64,000 nt of DNA. It comes from Lineus longissimus (Eukaryota > Nemertea > Pilidiophora > Heteronemertea > Lineidae). The notes beneath the pieces were generated by a model, which was given only the letters and a program-made list of their open reading frames with translations, made no database searches and was not told the DNA's origin. Both the position numbers and the translations under genes were made by a program. Where the stretch lies: positions 12,717,001 through 12,781,000 of the forward strand of contig NC_088326.1 of assembly GCF_910592395.1 (NCBI RefSeq), written 5' to 3'. Position 1 is the first letter of the stretch; each line of letters opens with the position of its first letter. Below, piece by piece: positions 34,383-45,427 of this stretch.

Positions 34383-34599
34383 TGATAGGGACGTCCCCCA
34401 AAAAAAGAATTATGCGTTTGAAAGGGTTAACATCCAGCCTCTACTTATCTTCATCATCTCCTTGCGCTGAAGCATGTGCCATTATTACATAATTAACAAA
34501 GAAACACCGCGCTAACAATGCAAGTCGCGCGTCTGTGGTCTCGCGCGATAACAATACGTTGATAACATGTGATTTTGCCTCCTTCCGCATCAGTGGACA

Positions 34600-34803
34600 T
34601 CAATGGATGTTGGTTGCAGGTATTGGCGTTTTGTCAAAGGCTGGATGGGCGGAGGAGCGTCCATGATATGCAGGCCGAGATGAAGTCATCCCCACCTTAA
34701 CATATCTTTTGAAATTGTCAGCGCAGGGTAAATTAGTTGCACTTGCCATTTTGTCAGTTGCGGGAAAATGCAGTCGACGACGTGGTTTCCAATCAAATTT
34801 CAT
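34600..34803 (-). CDS. Weak first-exon candidate, minus strand
   Basis: A 67-codon frame begins ATG at 34803 and reads MKFDWKPRRRLHFPATDK; a second ATG (GACAAAATGGC, good context) follows, reading MASATNLPCADNFKRYVK. A possible donor lies at AAAG|ATATGTTAAG|GTGGGG, none of it strong. Arg-rich start and ordinary composition, but no acceptor or partner exon and no recognised product. Confidence 0.15.
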   Translation of the reverse strand: MKFDWKPRRRLHFPATDKMASATNLPCADNFKRYVKVGMTSSRPAYHGRSSAHPAFDKTPIPATNIH

Positions 34804-37800
34804 TTGACTTCAATGTCTTTGATAACCAAAGCGGTTGATTTCCGTGACTTTATTTGTACCTGTAAGTATTTGGTGTAAAGGTTTTCTATGAGACCTTGTA
34901 AAATTAAGAAGTTGAACTGAAATTGAATTGAATAATTATGTTGCCATTGAATTCTAGAAGTGAAGAGCTTTTGGAAGGGGCAATAGCAACAGCTACAAAT
35001 GAAATGTTAAGACAAATTAAAATACGAACATTATCGCTATGGCTATCTAGAGGCATAATTTTCAAAGTAATATCTTATCAATTTCATGACCTTTCGGTTC
35101 AAAACCCATTTTTACAAAGTTCGATGTTTTGAATTTTACGTTACTTACATATTGATATCTGCCTTTTAACTTTAAAAGCGCATGAAGAGGGATTTCGTTC
35201 AGAGTTTATTCATCAAAGCTAATTGCTATCTGCACTGTTTTAGAATTTGGCACACAGATATACATACTCCTTAAAAATTCAAATGATAGACACGTATGGT
35301 TACCTCAAGAAGAAAAAAGAAATTCATCTAAGCTGTATCATATGGTCCAAGTTCAGGTGCCCAAGCGAGAACATCTGGTCCGTACGCCTGATCATGCACA
35401 AAAGCAGTATTGCTGGCATGTGGCATTCAAGGAGGGTACTCCGCGTAGTATTGTCCCTCAATAAGGGTCATCACACAAGAAAAGGTTCAATCCCTGCATT
35501 TCCATGGCAACGACAAAAGTTGAAACAGCGGTTACTGTGTCAATCGAATCATTACGACATCTGCAGTCATGTGATTTTTAAGTTGGTCACGTGATTTGAG
35601 TCCCTGTGACATGGCCTTCACCCTGTACACGGGCTCTCCTTCATCCCTACTGCAAGAGCCGGTATTTGATATGCTTTGTAATCCTCAGGGTGAATCAGGG
35701 CTGCAGCCGATTTCAGCCCGATTTGAAACTTTTCTCAATAGGTTCAACTACAGCTGAATTTCAAAATGTCTGCATCGTTTACTCTCGTTAGAGTGAAACA
35801 GGGGCCGAAGGAATGATATGAAATAATTGAGGACATAGTTTGAAAATGCATTTGGCATGTTAACACTATAAAATTATAATTTCGCTTGGGGTCCCTTTTG
35901 GTTCCCTTTTATAGGGTTCCAACAGAAGGTCATCCCTGCCCTTCAATAACTTTCGCGAAGTTTTATTTTTGCAAATTTCGCTTTGCAATTATCAGATGGG
36001 TTCCACTGCGATGAGGTGATGGATTAAGTGACACTAATCGTCATCATGAACTACCAAGTGTAATGATGACTAAACTGACAGCTTTCTGTCAATCAAAGCA
36101 ATAAGTTTTTTCTTCGTCAGGTCATTGATGCGCCGATGCGATTTTCATACTCCAGCTCTTGCTCCATGCCTACAAATGTAATCAAATCAAGTGTCATACC
36201 TCGAAAACGCAAATGAAAGAGGATTCAGTTGACCGGTAATCCAACGGTCTATGGTTAAAATCACTATGAAGGCAACATGAATTTTCTGTACAGATTTTAT
36301 GCAAGCTTTAATTGTGACATTGCAATGATCATGATTTTAACGACGGGTATGGCCTTCTTCCCTTTCTACTTCTTCTTCTTCTTCTTTCTATTCTCAGCAG
36401 TCGATGGTGATTTAGAGAAGGTCTTATTTTTCACGTCAAGGATCAACTTTAGTTTGCCTCTGTTCCCAGAGACTTCGATACCTGGTTGCTGTCTTCTGGC
36501 CAAGATGCGATACTTATTTGTAGCATAGAGATAGCATAGAGATGGCAGTCTCGGAGAGTGTAAACGAATTAGCTTACAATGGTCTCGCACGTGAACGTCT
36601 TCTTCTAACTAGGTTACCATTATTAGGACGCTTACCCAAAATCGTGCACAACTGATGGCGATATCAACATGAAGTAGCGATAGCAAGCAGAAATTCTGAC
36701 TTTTCGTTTGCAAAACTACGGAACTGAAAAGACATTCAGTTAAATGACCTTTTCCGCTGCGGCCGTGAGATCCCCACAGCTGTATTTCTCTGGCCTCGGG
36801 GACGCCTGAAAGTGATGGTAACTCGGCTGGGCTTTCATCAGATGTATTGCGGACTCAGTGGATAAAAAGCTTATTTCTGTAAAAAGGGTTGGAATTAGCC
36901 CTTGGGAGCAATGAAAGAGAGCCGTGTCAGGGAGGTAAATGCTAATTGAGAGGGTTTCTGGTGTGGAGTATGGGCATGGGTATGATCTGAAGGGAAGATC
37001 AAGGAGCTGAGAGTGTTCGATTCAGAAAGCCAGAAGAGACGACAACACCGACATCGCCTTTTAATGCATTTTCTATTAAGATCCAAATCGCGCTTGCATA
37101 TTTGCATAGATAATGAAGTGAATTATTCACGATCTCGAACTCAGCCATGTTTCCTCTTTCATAGTGCTTTCCTTTGAATTTTCTATCTCAAGCAAATTCT
37201 ATCTCTCTCTCTTCTTTGTTGACTAATGCAAAAACAAGTATTATTCACTCTCTAAGAACTGCTAAGTAGGAAAACATTTTTGATCCAATGAATGAATCAG
37301 GCAGAATCTGATGGCCGAGTCGCACTTTTAACCGCAGTTTCGTACATTCGTACACCAACCAAATATCGAGAGTCGCCGATTCGTTGCCTCATTATTCAAC
37401 CCTTATACAAAGACGGGCAGAATCACGATGTCTTATTATGCCTGTTACAAAAAAGCCAGCATTATTCAGTCCGGGGACATTCCGGGGTATAATTGGCAAA
37501 AAATGGCGCTGATTCGAGTCGATTATGCATACCAAATCGACGTGGTTTTTCTTATCATTTTTTCCACTGATCCTGATATTTTCTGAGAGCTTGCAATTTT
37601 TTCCGCCTCGACTTAAGAAGAAGACGTGAGGTGACAAAGGTATAGCTAGGAAAAAGCGCACAAAAAAACGTTGATTAGACAAAAAGTAACATTCTGTCAT
37701 GGATGTTACCCTTTTGAATCAAAACCACGGCCTCCTCGAAGTTTTTATGCCGCGCTCTGGGACACGCATACAAGGGGAATGTGGAGGATTATAAAAAAAA

Positions 37801-38120
37801 TCCGGAGGAAGATCGTGGATGTTGTGAGGAGATAATCGTTAGAAGATGTCCCTGGCTGCGCTGTTACCATTGGGAGTTCGGAGAGAGAGAAAGGAGGGAG
37901 GATCCCTTTATATTTTGGCGTATCTTTGAAGTCGAGAAGGCTGTGTTTATGACTGATATAAAGGGTTGTTTGGGGTCGGCATGTTGACATCACGTTGCTG
38001 TCTTTCTTTTGTAATTCTGAAGTTCTTGATTTATTCAAACTTTACTGAACTTGGTGAGAAAATACAATGCTAAGTTAAGAGGGGAGAGGGTAATTAATTT
38101 ACCTCTGCCCTCGGTTCCAG
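34804..38120. other. Long stretch without a supported gene
   Basis: No arrays or elements seen. Open frames at 35247-35594 (115 codons) and 37392-37700 (102, minus) have no supportive signals. There is a strong but orphan donor CCT|GTAAGTATT at 34862. Confidence 0.5.
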
Positions 38121-38182
38121 AACATGAAATGTATTCTCGGTATTGGCAATCGAAAAGATTCCTCTTGAAGAATTCTGCCGAG
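38121..38182 (+). CDS. Exon-like segment, 62 nt, in a 99-codon frame
   Basis: A strong pyrimidine-rich acceptor (TTTACCTCTGCCCTCGGTTCCAG) precedes 62 bases that end at donor CCGAG|GTAACA. After two bases of a split codon it reads HEMYSRYWQSKRFLLKNSAE, ending in phase 0. The frame stays open on both sides (38051-38350), and the continuation (VTMIDLSRMNGVGPGQKSRG) is also protein-like, so this could be a longer terminal exon ending at the TGA near 38348. The antisense frame is open too. Not recognised. Confidence 0.25.
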
Positions 38183-38981
38183 GTAACAATGATAGACTTA
38201 TCAAGGATGAACGGGGTGGGGCCAGGACAAAAGTCGCGAGGACAAAGCGACTTTGCCGGAATCAAGGCCACGATGATCAATGCAAAACCAGATAATAGCA
38301 TTAGCGATATTTACAAAGAGGGTGCCGAAACCCCCAAACCCTTCCTGTGATAAGCCAGACAGCTGCTTGGTAAGAAACAAGAGAAAATACCCTCTCTAAA
38401 ATTGGATTTGTGGAGAAAATGGCACATTTGTCGGAATCATCAACACATTCAAAGCCGACCACTCCGTTCACGTAATATCATCTGTTTGTGTCATTGTTTT
38501 GATCCCATTTATTTGATGCACACACCACTCCCAGAGATTGCGATTTTTCATCCTTATAGTCGGAGTTGCGTCCTCTCCCGGCTTGCCTTTCCCAAATGAA
38601 CTTGTTATGACCATAGATTGATTATGAATTAACAGGAAAACACGTTTTAAATTGATATGGAATGACCCAATAGCTGCCATAATTCGCCCCGTTTTGCAAA
38701 GTTTGAAGATGAACGATATTTTCTGACGAGATTCCCGGCTTTTCACTGCAGTGTTATTGTGAATGACAATTTCACTTGACGATAGCATACCATTGGCCTC
38801 TACTGTAGCCAAGTACTTTTTGACTGATTTGTAACAACAGTATGTTGGCTGTTGATTTGCTTTATAGATTCTGCGAATGGATATTTCAACTGATCATCTG
38901 CGAACATGACCAGACCAGCATGCAGGGCAAACGTGTCCTCACCCTTCTCCCACCCACCATCTTTATCTCTACTACTTTTGC
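38183..38981. other. Stretch without a supported gene
   Basis: Nothing else supportable seen. Confidence 0.5.
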
Positions 38982-39199
38982 CATTACTACGTTACACTTA
39001 TCTCGCAGTTAAAAGAATTTAGGCCTGTCCAATACGCGGTCTATAGCCTTTAAACAAAGCCCGCTCGCACCTAGGCCTAAATTCCCATTGTCTCACAGTC
39101 TTATCAAAGGGTCCTGGGGGCAAATCGTGATAACGTCGACCCCCACGAAATACCTTTCAGGGTGGTCGACACGCCGAAACCGGCAAAGGCAAATGAATG
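38982..39199 (-). mobile_element. Family A foldback MITE, copy 8 (inverted)
   Basis: On the plus strand it runs from CATTACTACGTTACAC to GGCAAATGAATG. It carries both hairpin arms (one reads GAATTTAGGCCTGT) and the conserved CTTATCAAAGGGTCCTGGGG section. Confidence 0.8.
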
Positions 39200-40535
39200 T
39201 AAATAATCATTCACAATCCACTTCGAAATATTCATCAATGCTATCCCCCATCTGAACATGATCATTATAAACCCTTGGGGATCATTGAAGCTCCTAATGA
39301 CTCATTTTCGTTTAAATACTAGTCACTCGTCTTGTATTTTAATCGTTTTGACAATCATGGTTAGCTCTTTGGGAACGGGCGACCGCAATTGAGATGCAGA
39401 GTTGTTGAACTCTGAAACAAAAACAGATGGCCTTGATCGATCAGTTAACTAAACAAATAACTATCGAAACACTATATACGTTGTGTTTTTCTTTAATTCA
39501 GATTGGTGAAACACATTTAGAGTTCATTTTTGATTAAGCGTTGCAGAAACTGAAATCATGTTGTTATTCCGAGTTAAATTTGAGTTATAAGAAAAACATT
39601 CCACAAGAGAGGTCCATTTGACCCCCTAACCGAATCTTGCATAACTTATAGTGGACGTTTTTCAGAACGTGGTCATCACCTCGATGTGGCCAACATCATG
39701 CTTTTGAATGATAATTTTGAAGAATTGTAACAGACTTTAGAAAAATCACAAAAGCGTATACGGTGAACTTATATATTTTTTCATAATAATGAATAGAAAC
39801 TGAAAGTATGAATTCTTAACTTCGAATCCTGTATCTGAGAGAGATGGTGCGATGCTCTTGTGAGAACTATGATTAAAACTTTGAACGTTTTCTACAGAAA
39901 TCTATCGTTCCGACCGATGAAAATCCTACTCTCTGGAGCAAGTTTCTATCAGGATATGATATTGATATCCGTTTTCTTCGAGATGTACTCGTCCGTCGCT
40001 CTACCACTAGACACAATGTTCAAAGATTTCAGTTGGACATAGTTTTCATAGTTATTCATTGAAGTGTCAGATGAAAGTGTCGTTCGGAATTCACCTTTGA
40101 AACTCGCCCAATGCGACCTAACAGACATGCTATATCAGCGTAGTACAGACTACTGGTCCCCCAGGAAATATCGGCGAGCCAAGAGAGACCTTTCATTCCA
40201 TTATGCTTCCCCCGCCAAGGTCCCAGCACAAGAAGTGTTTTGTCTCACTACAATACACAAGGTCCCGTTACAAACTGAACAGCAGTGATGGAGGTTTCGT
40301 TTTGTCCGTCTTCAAGGTCCTCTTTTTATTCAACAAAGAGCAACGATTAATCTGCTCAACAGTCGGAATACAACACCATGTATAGCTGAGGGTTCAGATC
40401 TAATGCTTTAAAAGTTACAGAACAGATCGTCGTCGATAAAATGCACTTTCATACTTGGCATTTCGTCGTTCGTAGCTCTTTGTAAGTTTTGAAAAAACTG
40501 CAAACATGTTGAAGTTACTGAAACTTTCTCGATCA
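39200..40535. other. Stretch without a supported gene
   Basis: No array seen. A fragment near 40432-40500 (GTCGATAAAAT, TCGTCGTTCGTAGCTCTT) resembles text near 47428-47475 and may be an old dispersed repeat. Confidence 0.45.
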
Positions 40536-40620
40536 GGGAATTGATTCCAAACTGGAGGTATTGTTTGTATCACCGGCCATGACTGAAGCTAAACTGTAGA
40601 CCAAAACCGAGGCGGATTAT
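40536..40620 (+). repeat. Dispersed repeat with ELIPNW-like peptide, copy 1
   Basis: GGGAATTGATTCCAAACTGG (from 40537), followed by AGGTATTG and ACCAAAACCGAGGCGG, aligns with 50602-50700 and with the reverse strand of 52500-52600. The shared frame reads RELIPNWRYCL here before a stop. Possibly the remnant of a transposon or gene-derived repeat. Confidence 0.5.
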
Positions 40621-41244
40621 AAAGAACTTGACAAGCTTTCTACTCTTTCACACTGTCTCATCCATTTCGATAGCTGGTACACGTAGGAACTAGACGAGAC
40701 ACAGCCGTGTTTGCAGTAACACAAAGGTCCCAACGTTGAATATTGTTTCCCTGATTACAGAAATGGCTTCTGACATCAAGGTCCCCTACCCCAGACAATG
40801 TCACATGACACCAAACCATGTCACATGACACCAGCACAACACAAGAAACCGATACCACTGAAATTGCACTCATTTGCCTTTGTCACCTCATTCCGAATCC
40901 ATTACCTCAGTTCATAATGTCCGGGAACATAATCCGTTTCTTGTCTCCGAGCCTTGCGGTTCACCTGTGATTGTCGGACAATGGTTGCCACCGTGTCTTT
41001 GCCACAATGATAATATAATCAGTTATATAACACAATGAGATACTGGCTTTGAACACCATTCACTAGCATGTTGAGTCGCCGAAAGACCGTTCGCCGTAAA
41101 AAATGAAGCGTTGGATGTAGACGTCAGATTACTATACTCTGAACAGCGTGTAGTGACTTTCGGTGAAGAATGTTTCACAAGTTTCGTTGATTCTCCCCAA
41201 TAATCTGCCGTTCTGCTCCGTTACCTTCGGACAGTATAAACAAC
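40621..41244. other. Stretch without a supported gene
   Basis: Only a small direct repeat seen: CATGTCACATGACACCA occurs twice at about 40798-40832. Confidence 0.5.
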
Positions 41245-41478
41245 TTTGTGTTTCCCCTTACCTCGCAGTTAAACGAATTATGGCCTAGCCTAATACACGG
41301 TTAAACGAATTATGGCCTAGCCTAATACACGGTCTACTGTCTTTAAACAGAGCCCGCTCGCACCTAGGCCTAAATTCCATTTGTTGTAAAGTATTATCAA
41401 ATGGTAATTAGGGCATATCTTGATGACACCGCCCGCCACGAAACAGCTTTCAAAAGCACTTCCAGCTTTACGACAGTA
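41245..41478 (-). mobile_element. Family A foldback MITE, copy 9 (inverted) with internal duplication
   Basis: It carries CCTTACCTCGCAGTTAAACG, the hairpin arms and AAACAGCTTTC. Inside, a perfect 32-bp unit (41268-41299) is repeated at once (41300-41331), doubling one hairpin arm, which here reads GAATTATGGCCTAG. The outer ends are degraded. Confidence 0.78.
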
Positions 41479-42045
41479 CTACAATTCTGAGACAAAAACA
41501 GCTCTCTGAGAAATATTAGTCAAGGTGAAAAACACCTGATTCTAATTTACATAAACGCGGTGAGGAACTGACATATTCATGTCCGAATTTGACATATTTG
41601 AATGACGTACGAAAAACGCTGTCAATTCCCTCAGAATTATTACATCGTTATACCATGAGGTTGAAATTTAAGTAGCCATTTGAAGTATCAATGTGAATAT
41701 TTTATTGGCTTGATTACATCTTCAGATAAGTTTATCTTCATCTTGGTTCAGCTGTCCCACAACTTTCATTAGTGAAAGGAACTGAATTTCTGAATTAGAA
41801 AAATAACGATATTCAGAATTCATGTCCACATTCATGTATACTGTGCATGAACATACATGTGCTGCCTTGTAAAACGTGTAAGCCTCGTACATTGTGCACT
41901 GCCCAATAAGAATAGAAATTCTTACTGCATTCCATATCATTATACAGTACACTTAATATATCAGACATTTTGTGTATATTATGCATATTTTATTTCATAT
42001 TTTATCTTTTCTGTTTTTTCTTTTTTTTTATTATTGAGACTCATA
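41479..42045. other. Stretch without a supported gene
   Basis: Nothing supportable seen. Confidence 0.5.
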
Positions 42046-42258
42046 CATTACGTTCGTGCCAGTTTCGGCATATCGACCCCCATGAAAGGGTTTAGTGGGG
42101 ATCAATGTTACCGAGATTAGCCCTGATAACCTGTGATTAGACGGTGCAACGATGGGAATTTAGGCCTTGGTGCGAGCGGGCTTTGTTAAGAGACAAAAGA
42201 CCGCGTATTGGACTAGGCCTAAATTATTTCAACTGCGACGTAATGGAAAAACGTAATG
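42046..42258 (+). mobile_element. Family A foldback MITE, copy 10
   Basis: Starts CATTACGTTCGTGCC and ends GGAAAAACGTAATG. Hairpin arms read GGAATTTAGGCCTTG and CTAGGCCTAAATTA. Last copy seen; none found between here and the window end. Confidence 0.8.
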
Positions 42259-42616
42259 TTCGATCAGTTACCAGTCACTCCCGTGGTGGCCGAACAACTT
42301 CCTCACACATGGCCACGAACCGACACAAAAAACTTGAATTTCAAATCTCGGAGAATCTTTGATCGAAACAATTTTCGTCACAGTGGCAGAACATTTTTTT
42401 TCTTCTTTTTACCCGATAATGCAATAATTTATATAGAGATTTAAGTGCAAATGGAAATTGACGTTCGATTTGTAAAAGGTTCGGTGCCAGCTGCAGTAAT
42501 TGGAAATTCTTTTTTCTTCCCTTTTGAATAATCAAAATGCGATAGAAAAAGAAGATGCGACTTGTCATAAAAATGACAGATGTGTTTGAAGTTTGATGGA
42601 GAGAAAGCCGGATATA

Positions 42617-43025
42617 TTAGTGGTGAGCTGCAGGATTTGGAGTGGATGTGCAGTTGCTGGGCCCTTTATAGCGAGGTTGTGCAATTTGACGAATTACGAA
42701 TTACACATACATGTATTACGAAATTCAGTTAAAAAAACAACCCGCGTTCCATTTCGTTGTCAGTGTATCAGGTACTCTTTATTTCAAGTTCATGAACATG
42801 TATTCGTCCGCCCAGTTCTGCGTTAGTGGTGAGCTGCAGGATTTGGGGTGGATGTGCAGTTGCTGGGCCCTGTATAGCGAGGTTGTGCAATCTGACGAAT
42901 TAAGAATTCACATATCACGAAATTTAGTTAAAAAACAACCCACGTTCCATTTTGTTGTCAGTGTATCAAGAACTCTTTATTTCAAGTTCATGAATATGTA
43001 TTCGTCCGCCCAGTCCTGCGTTGTT
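42617..43025. repeat. 206-bp tandem duplication, diverged
   Basis: TTAGTGGTGAGCTGCAGGAT begins at 42617 and again at 42823. The two units then align for about 200 bases with roughly one change per 10-15 bases and a few small gaps. Both end GTATTCGTCCGCCCAG. Short plus-strand frames in each unit are not conserved in phase, so no coding role is implied. Confidence 0.93.
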
Positions 43026-43636
43026 GGGAAAGCAGAAACAGCGATAGTGTAGACGAATTCGAAACAGTTACGTCCATTCGTCGCAACAAATTTGATAATC
43101 GCTCCGTCTCAGATATATAGTTCTATGGATCGGCAAACAGTTTTGGTCTTCATCTTAATCAAAATTTCGTTATCAGCCAGAAAAATAACCCTGGAATATT
43201 GGTTTTTGTTCAGAAATTTTCTTGTATAGGAAAGCTTGGCGGTTTTGCTTCCATATCCATTCGTTGGAAAACATATATCTATTGAGCTTTCTGCCAATGC
43301 AAATTCATATTATCACAACTCAGCACATCACATTTTTCTGAAACACTCCAGCACTTTAAGGGTTAAAGACAATCTCGATAATCTCATTGAACCCCCTTCC
43401 TATCTTTGAGCAATGTTCTCAGCTGTTTTTGTGACGAGTTATGATTATTTCATATATTATGCATATAATACTCCCAACAAGCTGAACCCAATAATCGAGA
43501 AGCGGGTTTTTTTCTGTCGACATATTGCGATGGGAAATATAAATTTGAATTGACTAAGATTGGGAAAAGCATCTGGTTTCTTGAGATAGAGAGAAGAGGA
43601 AAGACTTGTGTTGATGAACGTAAAATTTGACACAGG
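43026..43636. other. Stretch without a supported gene
   Basis: Nothing supportable seen. Confidence 0.5.
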
Positions 43637-43922
43637 GATGAAAAGTCCAAATATTTTTTTCTCTTATTTTTTTCTGCTCAAATGAAGAAACATCATCAGC
43701 CCAAAAAATTATTTGGCTTCGAAAATTTTTCAGAATTTTGAACTTATGGAAAAATTCAACTCTGAAGGATGAAAAGATGAAAAGATTTCTAAGACCAAAT
43801 ATTTTTTTCACTTATTTTTCTGCTCAAAATGAAGAAACATCATCAGCCCAAAAAATTATTATTATTATTATTATCATTATTGGCTTCGAAAATTTTTCAG
43901 AATTTTGAACTTATGGAAAAAT
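43637..43922 (-). repeat. Dimer of the 146-bp repeat, inverted partner of 27325-27610
   Basis: Two units carry CATCATCAGCCCAAAAAATT at 43691 and 43838, spacing 147. Each shares TTCTGCTCAAAATGAAGAAA-type and TTCAGAATTTTGAACTTATG text with the other locus in reverse. A short (ATT)n microsatellite has grown inside the second unit (about 43856-43877). Confidence 0.9.
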
Positions 43923-44591
43923 GGATACGTTAAAAAAACAAATGCAGGCCAACACGATAATATTTTACTCCTTAAGTGCCACAGAATATTAGCATAGGCA
44001 TACTGATTTTCCTAATCGTAGGTAACAGTATTGGTGATGTTCTAATTATGACCATTAGGCTTTTATTCGTTACGACGATGGTTATACATTTTCACCAAGC
44101 TTAATACGTTTTCGGAGAGGGCTTACTGGTAGGAAACGGGAGGAAAGGGATTTTGTGTTTTCTGAATTCTGTGTTTTTTAGGTGGGAAACATAAACCTGA
44201 AGTGTGACTTGGTAGGAAACAGAAATTGTGCATTCCAAATGATAGAAAACAGCATCAAATTTGTGAACCCTAATGGTATGAAATGTTTTCTGAATGATCG
44301 GAAACGGACCTTTATTTTCCGTGGCCTTACCTAAGCCCTTTTAGCAAACCCATCTGTGTTTCCCTTACCGTTTACATAAATGGGAAGGAAAGATCGACGA
44401 TACACAGTTATATTTTCTAAAGCCCTCAAGGGAGGCTGCTTTGTGAGGGAACCCATTTAGCGGGACTCGCGATCAGTTTTCTGCCGAGGAAAGTTGAAAG
44501 GTCTCCTGATGATACTTATACTTGCGCGACATATTAAAAGGTCATTGATACCGTATATTGTCATCTGTAATGCAGGTCTTTAATGGACATC
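43923..44591. other. Stretch without a supported gene
   Basis: Loose GGTAGGAAAC/GGTGGGAAAC repetition at 44128-44300 (GGTAGGAAACGGGAGG, GGTGGGAAACATAAACC, GGTAGGAAACAGAAA), otherwise nothing. Confidence 0.5.
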
Positions 44592-45427
44592 AGTACAGGT
44601 TGTATTTTATAGTACAGTTGTCTTACAGATTATCTTGTATTATTGTGAATACAGGTTGTGTTTTATTGTGGCCGACATACAGGTTGTGTTTTATTGTGGC
44701 CGACATACTGATTGTGTTTTATTGTGGCCGACATACTGATTGTGTTTTATTGTGGCCGACATACAGGTTGTGTTTTATTGTGGCCGACATACTGATTGTG
44801 TTTTATTGTGGCCGACATACTGATTGTGTTTTATAGTGACCGACATACAGATTGTGTTTTATTGTGGCCGACATACTGATTGTGTTTTATTGTGGCCGAC
44901 ATACTGATTGTGTTTTATTGTGGCCGACATACTGATTGTGTTTTATTGTGGCCGACATACTGATTGTGTTTTATTGTGACCGACATACTGATTGTGTTTT
45001 ATAGTGACCGACATACTGATTGTGTTTTATTGTGGCCGACATACTGATTGTGTTTTATTGTGACCGACATACTGATTGTGTTTTATAGTGACCGACATAC
45101 TGATTGTGTTTTATAGTGACCGACATACTGATTGTGTTTTATAGTGACCGACATACTGATTGTGTTTTATTGTGGCCGACATACTGATTGTGTTTTATTG
45201 TGGCCGACATACTGATTGTGTTTTATTGTGGCCGACATACAGGTTGTGTTTTATTGTGGCCGACACACTGATTGTGTTTTAGTGTGGTCGACATACTGAT
45301 TGTGTTTTATTGTGGCCGACATACAGGTTGTGTTTTATTGTGGCCGACATACTGATTGTGTTTTATTGTGACCGACATACTGATTGTGTTTTATTGTGGC
45401 CGACATACTGATTGTGTTTTATTGTCG
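44592..45427. repeat. 28-bp minisatellite, about 28 units plus degraded leader
   Basis: Unit TGTGTTTTATTGTGGCCGAC plus ATACTGAT, 28 bp. The regular array runs 44655-45427 (about 27.6 units), with degraded units from about 44592. Variants are systematic: ATTGTGGCC versus ATAGTGACC, and ACTGAT versus ACAGGT. They occur in runs, which suggests spread of multi-unit blocks. Because 28 is not a multiple of three, the 92-codon plus-strand frame cycles through three reading frames and is not a gene. Confidence 0.97.

Noticed and set aside
44558-44836. 92-codon plus-strand frame (VFYCGRHTDCVLLWPTY repeats)
   Set aside because: Produced by the 28-bp minisatellite cycling through three frames; no coding signal outside the array.
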